From assembly GCA_014377795.1 (NCBI GenBank), contig JACMOY010000107.1, forward strand, positions 1-6,346: a stretch of DNA of 6,346 bases. The letters run 5' to 3'. The translations under genes were made by a program, and so were the position numbers. The notes beneath the pieces are model-generated. The model was not told the DNA's origin. It searched no databases and saw only the letters and a list, made by a program, of their open reading frames with translations. The DNA comes from Actinomycetota bacterium (GTDB taxonomy: Bacteria; Actinomycetota; Actinomycetes; Actinomycetales; Angustibacteraceae). Shown here piece by piece: positions 1 to 5,933 of the stretch (the stretch's first letter is position 1; every line of letters begins with the position of its first letter).

Positions 1-395
1 TCGGTGGTGCGGCACTCCAGGGTGGCCAGGGACTGCTCGAGCAGCGCGGTGCCGGTGTGCGGACCGCGGCGGTGCGGCACCCGGTCGAGCTGGCCGTGCA
101 GGGGTCGACCCCGGGGGGCCAGCCACGCGGCGACCGCCCGGGCCGAGTCATCCAGCACGTTGACCGTCCACAGGCCCGACGCCTCGATCGCGTCGTGGAA
201 CCTGGCCTCGCGCTCGACGCAGACCAGCACCAGCGCGGGCTCAAGCGACACCGACGTGAACGCGTTGGCGGTCATCGCGTGGTCGATGCCTGCGTGCAAC
301 GTGGTGACGACCGTGACGCCGGTGGCGAACCGGCCCATCGCGCGGCGGAACATCCCCGCGTCCACGGGCAGGTCACCGACGGAGGCCGCGCTCAC
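1..395 (-). CDS. Flavin reductase family protein, N-terminal 131 residues (C-terminus beyond the left edge)
   Basis: This is the N-terminal part of an FMN-binding flavin reductase-like domain. Family members use NAD(P)H to reduce flavin, often supplying reduced flavin to a partner monooxygenase in the cytoplasm. Translated from the GTG at 395, it shows the family's two recognisable blocks: GRFATGVTVVTT at residues 21-32 and MTANAFTSVSLEPALVLVCV at 41-60, followed by FHDAIEASGLWTVNVL at 66-81. Complete members are usually about 160-170 residues, so roughly 30-40 residues are missing; no stop occurs before base 1. The GTG start overlaps the stop of the upstream membrane-protein gene by four bases (GTGA, 395-392), which implies coupled translation. 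No strong ribosome binding site is visible. An internal ATG at 353 (residue 15) is possible, but it would start directly at the domain edge. The partner enzyme and flavin preference cannot be told from this fragment. Confidence 0.9.
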   Translation of the reverse strand, partial: MSAASVGDLPVDAGMFRRAMGRFATGVTVVTTLHAGIDHAMTANAFTSVSLEPALVLVCVEREARFHDAIEASGLWTVNVLDDSARAVAAWLAPRGRPLHGQLDRVPHRRGPHTGTALLEQSLATLECRTT

Positions 396-781
396 CGCGC
401 CACCGCCGCAGGCCGCGCGGGTGAGCGCAGGGTCGAGCGCAGCGGCAGGGCCACGGCCAGGCCGAGCACCGCGGTCCCGCCGAGCAGGAACGCCCAGCCG
501 TGCGCGTCACCGGGCACCAGCACGTCGCCCTCACGGCGGCGCGAGCTGGCGAGGGTGACGACGGCGAACCACCCGAGCGCCAGCGCCGCCCCGCTCCAGC
601 GGGTGCGTGCCGCCGCCTGGACGGCCACCGCGAGCGCACCGAGCAGCAGCACCGCGAGAACGACGCCGACCGGCAACCGCGCCGTCCCGACGACCAGCTG
701 CTGGGCGCAGCTGCCGAGCACCCCGGCGACTGCCCCGGCCAGAAGGCCTGCCCCGAGTCGGGGCAGCAGGGGCGCGGTCAC
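392..781 (-). CDS. Small integral membrane protein with four predicted helices, possibly DUF6113-like
   Basis: The product is a 129-residue hydrophobic protein with no enzymatic motif. Four membrane segments are apparent, at about residues 8-28, 37-57, 63-79 and 97-114. A polar stretch, RRREGDVLVPGDAHGW (81-96), lies between helices three and four. The layout recalls the small membrane proteins annotated DUF6113 that I remember near mshB in several actinobacteria; that family name is from memory and was not searched. The GTG start at 781 is four bases after the TGA of the FtsH-like gene (788-786), with no clear Shine-Dalgarno sequence, so translation probably depends on the upstream gene. The end overlaps the flavin reductase start by four bases. 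Function is unknown. Its position behind an FtsH-like protein suggests only co-expression. Confidence 0.82.
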   Translation of the reverse strand: MTAPLLPRLGAGLLAGAVAGVLGSCAQQLVVGTARLPVGVVLAVLLLGALAVAVQAAARTRWSGAALALGWFAVVTLASSRRREGDVLVPGDAHGWAFLLGGTAVLGLAVALPLRSTLRSPARPAAVAR

Positions 782-785
782 CGGC

Positions 786-2759
786 TCAGACTACGCGGGG
801 CCGCTCGCTGGTGAGGTCGATGACCTGCTGGGACGACGGAGCGTCGTGGGCGACGCGGGCTGCCTCGAGCACGTCGGTGATCTCGCGCCCGATCAGCTCG
901 TGGCGCTCGACCAGCGCGTCGCGCAGCGCCGCCACCAGATGCCGGTTGGCGCCCATCAGCCCGCGGACGGTGGTCTTCTGGCGCTGCAGCAGGTCCTCGA
1001 CCATCTCGCGGCCCTGGCCGTCGCCGAGCACCCGCCCGACCAGGCCGGAGTCCGAGAACGCCGAACCCTGCACCGCGGCGAAGGACACGAGCGTGTCGAC
1101 CATGCCGGCCGCGCCGACCATCTGGGCTGCGACCGTCGTCGCGTACTGCAGGGCGCCGCTCGGGCCGGTCGAGATGTCGTCGAAGAAGATCTCCTCGGCC
1201 ACCTGGCCGCCGAACGCGATCTGGATCAGCGCCTCCATCTCGGTCTTGGACCGGGTGTAGACGTCGGCTGGGTCACCGTGCGAGAGCAGGCCGAGGGCGT
1301 CGCGACGCTTGATGATCGTCAGCACCTCGAGCCGGCGGTGCGGCGCCACGAGCCAGGCAATCGTGGCGTGGCCGGCCTCGTGCGTGGCGATCAGCCGCTG
1401 CTCGTGGGCGGTGTAGGCGACCGGCTGGCCCAGGCCCACCTCGGTGATCAGCCGGGCGTGCTCGACGTCGGGCCAGGTCATCGCGGACCGGCCCGCCTCG
1501 AGGGCGCGCACCAGCGCCTCGTCCATCAGCCCCTCGATCATCGCCGGGCTGTACCCCTGGGTGATCGCGGCGAGCGCGTCGCGACGCTCGTCCCCCCTGG
1601 CCCCCACGGCCAGGTCGGCGCCGTGGGCCTTGCGGCTCAGGAAGTGGTCGATGATCTGACGGCGCCCGCTCTTGCCGGGAAGCTCGAACGACAGGCGCTG
1701 GTCGAACCGGCCCGGCCGGAGCAGCGCGGGGTCCAGCCGCTGGGCGGTGTTCGTCGAGGCGAGCAGCATGATGTTGGCCTGGGTGATCATCGGGCCGCGC
1801 AGCCGTCGGTGGGCCGGCAGCAGGAGGTTGACGGCATCGACCAGCGCGCCGTGCACGCGCTGGCCGGGCGTGGGCTGGTCGAAGGACTGCATCTGCACCA
1901 GCAGCTCGTTCACCGTCATCTGCGAGTCGCCGCCGCTGGTGAACCCCGAGTGCACCGGCGCGAGGTCCGTGCCCGTGGCGGTGACGCCGATGCTCGGCAG
2001 CCCGGTGAGTCCACCGCAGCCGAGCAGCGCCCCGGGCGCCGCCGTGGCCGCGGACGTCATGGCCGTCCCCGGCCGCTGCAGGGCGATCGCGTCGAACTCG
2101 TCGATGAAGCCGATGGCGCCGCCGTACTGGCGGGCGGCCTTGCGCAGCGCGCGGAAGAACGCCCGCACCTTCTTCTGCGACGCGCCCTGCAGGCCGGACT
2201 GGAACGAGGTGGCGGTGGCCATCAGGAACGGCACCCCGGCCTCCTTGGCAAGCGCCTTGGCGGTGTGGGTCTTGCCGGTGCCCGGCCCGCCCTCGAACAG
2301 CACGCCGCGGCGCGGGCGACCGCCCATCTCGGTGGCGAAGGTCTTGTGGGCCAGGAACAGGTTGAGCGTGCGCACCACCTCGGCCTTGACGACGTCGATG
2401 CCGACCACGTCGTCCAGACCCACCTCGATCTGCTCGGGGCGAAAGACGGTGTGCGGCGAGCGGCCCTGGCCCACCATCGACCCGACCATGACCAGCATCA
2501 GCAGCAGGAAGAAGCCGCCGCTCATCAGGTACAGCGGGTCGACGTAGGGCAGGGCCGGCAGGCCGACCGGCGATCCGCTCAGCAGCCGCACCCACATCCA
2601 GACCAGCACCGCACCCAGCACCACGGCGATCCGGCCCAGGCGGCGCTGCCGGGTGCGCTCGCGGGCGGCACCGACGTCCGCGCCGCGCAGGGGGGTGGGC
2701 GCGCCCACCTGCTGCAGCAGCGAGCTGGTGGTGGGATCGGCGGGTCGAGGCGACGGCAC
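786..2759 (-). CDS. FtsH-like membrane-anchored AAA+ ATPase with M41 peptidase-type domain and an altered zinc site
   Basis: FtsH proteins are membrane-bound hexamers that unfold and degrade membrane and cytosolic proteins. This 657-residue protein has a basic N-terminus, two membrane segments (about 44-60 and 76-97) and then an AAA+ domain. That domain carries Walker A GGPGTGKT (157-164), Walker B GFIDEFDA (217-224), sensor-1 N337, and the second region of homology ending RPGRFDQR, with arginine-finger candidates R348 and R351. A C-terminal peptidase region has HEAGH at 460-464 and AEE at 521-523. Compared with E. coli FtsH, the loop between the helices is about 15 rather than about 75 residues. 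Insertions of about 40 (after Walker B) and about 31 residues (before sensor 1) are present. The position of the third zinc ligand, Asp in the TGASND motif, is Ala536 in TGPSGA. The GTG start is fixed by AGGAGG five bases upstream. It resembles an actinobacterial FtsH-like family I recall, not the housekeeping FtsH. ATPase activity is likely; peptidase activity is uncertain. Confidence 0.93.
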   Translation of the reverse strand: MPSPRPADPTTSSLLQQVGAPTPLRGADVGAARERTRQRRLGRIAVVLGAVLVWMWVRLLSGSPVGLPALPYVDPLYLMSGGFFLLLMLVMVGSMVGQGRSPHTVFRPEQIEVGLDDVVGIDVVKAEVVRTLNLFLAHKTFATEMGGRPRRGVLFEGGPGTGKTHTAKALAKEAGVPFLMATATSFQSGLQGASQKKVRAFFRALRKAARQYGGAIGFIDEFDAIALQRPGTAMTSAATAAPGALLGCGGLTGLPSIGVTATGTDLAPVHSGFTSGGDSQMTVNELLVQMQSFDQPTPGQRVHGALVDAVNLLLPAHRRLRGPMITQANIMLLASTNTAQRLDPALLRPGRFDQRLSFELPGKSGRRQIIDHFLSRKAHGADLAVGARGDERRDALAAITQGYSPAMIEGLMDEALVRALEAGRSAMTWPDVEHARLITEVGLGQPVAYTAHEQRLIATHEAGHATIAWLVAPHRRLEVLTIIKRRDALGLLSHGDPADVYTRSKTEMEALIQIAFGGQVAEEIFFDDISTGPSGALQYATTVAAQMVGAAGMVDTLVSFAAVQGSAFSDSGLVGRVLGDGQGREMVEDLLQRQKTTVRGLMGANRHLVAALRDALVERHELIGREITDVLEAARVAHDAPSSQQVIDLTSERPRVV

Positions 2760-2764
2760 GGTGT

Positions 2765-2770
2765 CCTCCT
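2765..2770 (-). promoter_or_regulatory. Strong ribosome binding site of the FtsH-like gene
   Basis: The minus strand reads AGGAGG here, five bases (ACACC) before the GTG start at 2759. This is a full-length Shine-Dalgarno match at good spacing. It settles the start of the FtsH-like gene and indicates that this gene is translated independently of mshB. Confidence 0.88.
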
Positions 2771-2791
2771 GCGGGCGCGGGTGGTGGGCGC

Positions 2792-2810
2792 AACGGCCCG
2801 GGGGCCGGTT
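2792..2810. repeat. Imperfect GC-rich palindrome upstream of the FtsH-like gene
   Basis: GGCCC (2795-2799) pairs with GGGCC (2802-2806) around a two-base loop. The pairing extends by C2794-G2807 and, across one bulged base, by two A-T pairs. It lies about 32 bases upstream of the FtsH-like start codon. No T-tract follows on either strand, so it is not a standard intrinsic terminator. It may form a leader hairpin or be a chance product of high GC content. Confidence 0.3.
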
Positions 2811-2869
2811 CCACCTTCGTCCACCGCCGTCCGGTTCGCCCCCTCACTCACCCGCTCGCCGCACTTTCG

Positions 2870-2900
2870 CCACGCTGGGTCCGCGGCGACCACACTGGGT
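2870..2900. repeat. Tandem 11-base direct repeat, 20-base period, possible operator
   Basis: The plus strand reads CCACGCTGGGT at 2870-2880 and CCACACTGGGT at 2890-2900, ten of eleven bases identical, with starts exactly 20 bases apart (about two helical turns). On the transcribed strand the units read ACCCAGTGTGG and ACCCAGCGTGG. They lie just after the mshB stop and about 110-140 bases upstream of the FtsH-like start. Two same-face sites fit a transcription-factor operator, but no known regulator motif was recognised. Confidence 0.4.
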
Positions 2901-2913
2901 TACCGCGCGGCGT

Positions 2914-3828
2914 TCAGGCGAGCAGGTCGCGCTCGCGTCCGCCGTCGCCGGTGGGGCCGAGCGGGCCGACGACCAGCTCGAACCCCTCCGTCGCGCGGAC
3001 GGCCTGGGCGACGCCGTCCGACAGCGCCAGCACCTCACCCTCGACGCGCACCTGGGTGGCGTGGGCCCGCAGCGCGGCGAGCTTGCGCCCCAGCTGCTCG
3101 CGGGCCTCGACCGCCGTGGTGACGACCTCGTCGTCGGCGACCACCGACGGCATCGGGTCCTCCAGCGCGCGCACCGTCATGGACGCCGGGTGGTTCGCCT
3201 GCAGGGCCGTGCGCTCGCGCTGGGCCCACGAGCGCGGGGTGCGCACCCAGTAGACCTTGGCCACCGGCGCCCCCTGGGCGCCGGCCAGGGCGACCGCGCG
3301 CATCGTCACCCGGTGGGCCTGCACGTGGTCGGGGTGGCCGTACCCGCCGGCGGGGTCGTAGGTGACGACGGCCCGAGGCCGCACCTGGGTGATCACGTCG
3401 ACCAGCGCGGCCGCCGCCTCGTCGACGTCGGCGAGCGCGAACGAGCGCGGGTCGGCGTCCGGGGCGACGCCGGCGATGCCCGGACCCACCCAGACCATGC
3501 CCGAGTCGCGCCAGCGGCCGCCGGCGAGCAGCCGGTGGTCGCTGACCCCCAGCTCGGCCATCGCCGCCGCGAGCTCACCGCGCCGGTGCTCGCCGAGCTG
3601 GTCCGGCGACAGGTGGGCCAGCTGGGGAACCATGACCTCACCGAGCTGGCCGAGCGTGCAGGTCACGAGCGTGACCCGCGCACCAGCTGCGGCGTAGTGC
3701 GCGAGCGTCGCCCCCATGGTGAGCGTCTCGTCGTCCGGGTGGGCGTGCACCGCCAGCACCCCTCCGACGCCCCCCACCCCCCGCACTTGCTGCACTACTC
3801 GCCGGTCAGCCCGCGGCGCTCCTGGCAC
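2914..3828 (-). CDS. mshB: MshB, N-acetyl-1-D-myo-inositol-2-amino-2-deoxy-alpha-D-glucopyranoside deacetylase
   Basis: MshB is the zinc-dependent cytoplasmic deacetylase of mycothiol biosynthesis: it removes acetate from GlcNAc-inositol to give GlcN-inositol, the substrate of the cysteine ligase MshC. In the 304-residue frame the PIG-L/LmbE-type motif HAHPDDE lies at 28-34 and GGYGHPDHV at 161-169. Zinc ligands by comparison with M. tuberculosis MshB are H30, D33 and H168; the proposed general base is D32; Y163 and H165 are also kept. TCTLGQLGEV (56-65) and GGRWRDSGM (103-111) favour MshB over the related amidase Mca. The start is unresolved. The longest frame, listed here, begins with a GTG touching the dppF stop and without a ribosome binding site. 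In-frame GTGs at 3795, 3786, 3777 and 3759 are alternatives. The one at 3777 would place HAHPDDE at residue 11, as in M. tuberculosis. Expression is probably linked to the upstream transporter genes. Confidence 0.93.
   Translation of the reverse strand: MPGAPRADRRVVQQVRGVGGVGGVLAVHAHPDDETLTMGATLAHYAAAGARVTLVTCTLGQLGEVMVPQLAHLSPDQLGEHRRGELAAAMAELGVSDHRLLAGGRWRDSGMVWVGPGIAGVAPDADPRSFALADVDEAAAALVDVITQVRPRAVVTYDPAGGYGHPDHVQAHRVTMRAVALAGAQGAPVAKVYWVRTPRSWAQRERTALQANHPASMTVRALEDPMPSVVADDEVVTTAVEAREQLGRKLAALRAHATQVRVEGEVLALSDGVAQAVRATEGFELVVGPLGPTGDGGRERDLLA
3759..3782 (-). other. G-tract cluster at the mshB N-terminus
   Basis: The minus strand holds two six-G runs separated by one T (3782-3777 and 3775-3770), then GG and a GGGG run (3762-3759). 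Because only three tracts reach three Gs, this is not a canonical three-tier quadruplex. The stretch encodes the Val/Gly-rich residues just before HAHPDDE in mshB, contains candidate start codons at 3777 and 3759, and is a place where homopolymer length errors could shift the frame. Confidence 0.55.
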
Positions 3829-3848
3829 TTAGTGAGGCAAGTGCGGGG
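3779..3848. repeat. Perfect 12-base inverted repeat with a competing inner hairpin at the dppF/mshB junction
   Basis: CCCCGCACTTGC at 3779-3790 is the exact reverse complement of GCAAGTGCGGGG at 3837-3848, with 46 bases between the arms. A second pairing is possible: GCACTT (3825-3830) with AAGTGC (3839-3844), an eight-base loop that contains most of the dppF stop region. The two structures share the right arm and so exclude each other. The left arm contains the candidate mshB GTG at 3786 and ends one base before the candidate at 3777. It could be a terminator-like or start-masking RNA structure, or a protein-binding site. No T-tract follows it. Confidence 0.6.
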
Positions 3849-4887
3849 AGTCGGACACGTCGGTGGCGGCGGCGGAGCGGGTGTGCGGCGTCGGGACGGC
3901 GGCGCTGACCTCCTCCATCGGGAAGTGGCAGGCGACGGTGTGCCCGGTCGCCAGCTCGCGCAGCACCGGGACCTCTGTGGCGCACCGGTCCTGGGCCTTG
4001 AAGCACCGGGTGCGGAACACGCAGCCGGACGGCGGGTTGCTCGGCGAGGGCAGGTCGCCCTGCAGCAGGATGCGCGCCCGGCGCTTCTCGACGTCGGGGT
4101 CGGGCGTGGGCACCGCCGAGAGCAACGCCGTCGTGTACGGGTGGCGCGGCTGCAGGTAGAGGTCGTCGGCCGACGCCGTCTCGACCAGGTGCCCGAGGTA
4201 CATGACCGCGACCCGGTCCGAGATGTGCCGCACCACGGACAGGTCGTGGGCGATGACGATGTACGACAGCCCGAACTCGTCCTGGATGTCCTCGAGCAGG
4301 TTGACCACCTGGGCCTGGATCGACACGTCCAGGGCCGAGACCGGCTCATCCGCCACGATCACCTTGGGCCGCAGCACCACGGCGCGGGCGATGCCGACGC
4401 GCTGGCGCTGACCGCCCGAGAACTCGTTCGGGTAGCGGTTGTAGTGCTCGGGGTTCAGGCCGACGCGCTCCATGATGTTCTGCACCGCGGCCTTGACCCC
4501 GCCCGGCGGGGTGACGCCCTGCACGTCGAACGGCGCACCGATGATCGTGCCGACCGTGTGGCGGGGGTTCAGCGAGTTGTACGGGTCCTGGAAGATCATC
4601 TGAATCTCGCGCCGCAGCGGCACCATCTGGCGCCGCGACAGCCCGGTGATGTCGCGGCCCTCGAACTCGATCCGCCCACCGGTGGGCTCGAGCAGCTTGA
4701 GCATCGCGCGACCGGCGGTGGACTTGCCGCAGCCGCTCTCGCCCACCAGCCCGAGGGTCTCGCGCTCGCTGACCTCGACCGACACCCCGTCGACGGCCTT
4801 GACGTCACCCACGTGCCGCCGCAGCAGCCCCTTGGTGATCGGGAAGTACTTCTGCAGGTCGGTGACTCTCAGGATCGGGTCGCTCAC
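3829..4887 (-). CDS. Peptide/nickel-type ABC importer ATPase, DppF/OppF type
   Basis: This is one of the two ATPases that drive a Dpp/Opp-type importer at the inner face of the membrane. The 352-residue product has Walker A GESGCGKS (49-56), Q-loop Q100 in IFQDP, signature FSGGQRQR (156-163), Walker B KVIVADE (175-181), D-loop SALD (184-187) and switch His214. The C-terminal oligopeptide-transporter extension carries RHPYT (248-252) and four cysteines, C289, C295, C302 and C320. The [12 protein letters not shown] stretch (98-109) and the partner gene support the F-type assignment. The length is normal. The GTG start at 4887 overlaps the preceding ATPase stop by four bases (GTGA) and has a strong ribosome binding site, AAGGAGGG. 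The last 25 or so residues are low-complexity and probably disordered. The substrate may be di- or oligopeptides or nickel; ATPases do not reveal specificity. Confidence 0.96.
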   Translation of the reverse strand: MSDPILRVTDLQKYFPITKGLLRRHVGDVKAVDGVSVEVSERETLGLVGESGCGKSTAGRAMLKLLEPTGGRIEFEGRDITGLSRRQMVPLRREIQMIFQDPYNSLNPRHTVGTIIGAPFDVQGVTPPGGVKAAVQNIMERVGLNPEHYNRYPNEFSGGQRQRVGIARAVVLRPKVIVADEPVSALDVSIQAQVVNLLEDIQDEFGLSYIVIAHDLSVVRHISDRVAVMYLGHLVETASADDLYLQPRHPYTTALLSAVPTPDPDVEKRRARILLQGDLPSPSNPPSGCVFRTRCFKAQDRCATEVPVLRELATGHTVACHFPMEEVSAAVPTPHTRSAAATDVSDSPHLPH

Positions 4888-5933
4888 GCGCCCTCCTTCA
4901 ACGGGCTGGTGACGGTCGTGACGTTCAGCCGCTCGGTGCCGAGCCGCTCACGTTCGTTTGCGCTCAGGTGGCAGCGGATCGAGTGGCCCTTGGCGACCTC
5001 GTCCAGGGGTGGCCGCGCGGTGTCGCAGAGGCCACCGTCGACGAACTGGTGGTACTGGCAGCGCGGCCGGAACACGCAGCCCACCGGCAGGTTGATCAGC
5101 GACGGCGGGCTGCCCGGGATCGGGTCCAGGCGCGCCGTGCGCAGGTCGTCCAGGCGCGGCAACGAGCTGAGCAGCCCCCACGTGTAGGGCATCTGCGGGC
5201 GGTAGAAGATGTCGCGCACCGTGCCGCGCTCGACCACCCGGCCCCCGTACATGACGGCGACGGTGTCGGCGGTCTCGGCGACCACCCCCAGGTCGTGGGT
5301 GATCAGGACGATGGCGGTGCCGAACTCGCGCTGCAGGGTCTTGAGCAGGTCGATGATCAGCGCCTGCACCGTGACGTCGAGCGCGGTCGTCGGCTCGTCG
5401 GCGATGATCAGGTCGGGGTCGTTCATCAGCGCCATCGCGATCATCACCCGCTGGCGCATGCCGCCGGACAGCTGGTGGGGGTACTCCCCCGCCCGCTTGG
5501 CGGCGTTGGGGATGCCGACCTTGTCGAGCATCTCGACGGTCTTGGTGCGCGCGTCGGACTTGTTCAGGTCGTTGTGCACCTGCAGCGCCTCGACCAGCTG
5601 CTTGCCGATGGTGAAGAACGGGTGCAGCGACGACAGCGGGTCCTGGAAGATCATCGCCATCCGCTTGCCGCGCAGCTCGCGCAGCCGCGAGTCCGGGGAC
5701 CCGACGATCTCGTCGTCACCCAGCCGGATCGACCCGGAGATCTTCGTGGTGCGCCGGTTGTGCAGACCCATGATCGAGGCGCTGGTGACGCTCTTGCCCG
5801 AGCCGGACTCACCGACGATGGCGATCGTCTCGCCCTTGTCGACGCCGAACGAGACCCCGTCGACGGCCTGCACCACGCCGTCCTCGGTGGTGAAGCTGAC
5901 CTTCAGGTCCTCGACCTCGAGGAACCGGCTCAT
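4884..5933 (-). CDS. Peptide/nickel-type ABC importer ATPase, DppD/OppD type
   Basis: This is the partner ATPase of the importer, expected to pair with the DppF-type subunit. The 349-residue product has Walker A GESGSGKS (41-48), Q-loop Q97 in IFQDP, signature LSGGMRQR (155-162), Walker B DLIIADE (174-180), D-loop TALD (183-186) and switch His213. The C-terminal extension has the PYTWGLL block (249-255), [10 protein letters not shown] (274-283) and four cysteines, C286, C292, C303 and C321. Some DppD proteins bind a [4Fe-4S] cluster through such cysteines. Here the second and third are ten residues apart, against six in the DppF-type neighbour. The ATG start overlaps the permease stop by four bases (ATGA, 5933-5930); GAGG lies five bases upstream. 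The LSGGMRQR signature and GSPP block favour the D type. Substrate is unknown. Confidence 0.96.
   Translation of the reverse strand: MSRFLEVEDLKVSFTTEDGVVQAVDGVSFGVDKGETIAIVGESGSGKSVTSASIMGLHNRRTTKISGSIRLGDDEIVGSPDSRLRELRGKRMAMIFQDPLSSLHPFFTIGKQLVEALQVHNDLNKSDARTKTVEMLDKVGIPNAAKRAGEYPHQLSGGMRQRVMIAMALMNDPDLIIADEPTTALDVTVQALIIDLLKTLQREFGTAIVLITHDLGVVAETADTVAVMYGGRVVERGTVRDIFYRPQMPYTWGLLSSLPRLDDLRTARLDPIPGSPPSLINLPVGCVFRPRCQYHQFVDGGLCDTARPPLDEVAKGHSIRCHLSANERERLGTERLNVTTVTSPLKEGA
4891..4898 (-). promoter_or_regulatory. Ribosome binding site of the DppF-type gene
   Basis: The minus strand reads AAGGAGGG inside the last codons of the preceding ATPase gene, ending three bases before the GTG at 4887. 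It confirms that GTG as the start despite the four-base overlap with the upstream stop. Confidence 0.88.

Larger units (their letters stand above)
2760..2913 (-). promoter_or_regulatory. 154-base intergenic gap between mshB and the FtsH-like gene, probable promoter region
   Basis: This is the only sizeable non-coding stretch in the window. It separates the mshB stop (2916-2914) from the FtsH-like start. It holds a tandem 11-base motif (2870-2900), an imperfect GC palindrome (2792-2810) and the ribosome binding site. I could not identify a convincing -35/-10 pair: GGAAC and GTT elements occur around the palindrome, but their spacer is about 14 bases, too short for the extracytoplasmic sigma-factor promoters they resemble. 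That a promoter lies here is inferred from the gap length and the strong downstream ribosome binding site. Confidence 0.45.

Noticed and set aside
4..558. Plus-strand frame of 184 codons at the left edge
   Set aside because: It is antisense to the flavin reductase fragment, whose minus-strand translation gives clear family blocks.
2792..2810. GC palindrome as an intrinsic terminator of mshB
   Set aside because: No T-tract follows it on the minus strand, and it lies over 100 bases past the mshB stop and only about 32 bases before the next start codon.
2786..2812. GGAAC and GTT elements as an extracytoplasmic sigma-factor promoter
   Set aside because: The spacer is about 14 bases, clearly shorter than the 16-19 expected for that promoter class, and the elements fall inside the palindrome.
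1273..2847. Minus-strand 524-codon frame overlapping the FtsH-like gene
   Set aside because: It is the same strand read in another frame. The product is Arg/Pro/Ala-rich without motifs, while the 786-2759 frame holds every AAA+ and HEAGH motif and a good ribosome binding site.
2859..2866. CCGCACTT shared with the inverted repeat arm at 3781-3788, as a common regulatory box
   Set aside because: A single eight-base match in GC-rich DNA, without the inverted partner, is too weak to claim.
57..3122. Very long plus-strand open frame (1021 codons)
   Set aside because: It lies antisense to the FtsH-like gene, the membrane protein, the flavin reductase and part of mshB. The translation is a low-complexity run of Arg, His, Gln, Gly and Ala with no domain, as expected from the complement of GC-rich codons.
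3759..3782. G-quadruplex at the mshB start
   Set aside because: Only three tracts of three or more Gs are present with usable loops, so a canonical three-tier intramolecular quadruplex is not supported; kept only as a G-tract.
2653..5187. Plus-strand open frame of 844 codons
   Set aside because: It is antisense to mshB and both ATPase genes, which have full sets of motifs. Its own translation shows no recognisable motif and is His/Arg/Gly-rich.
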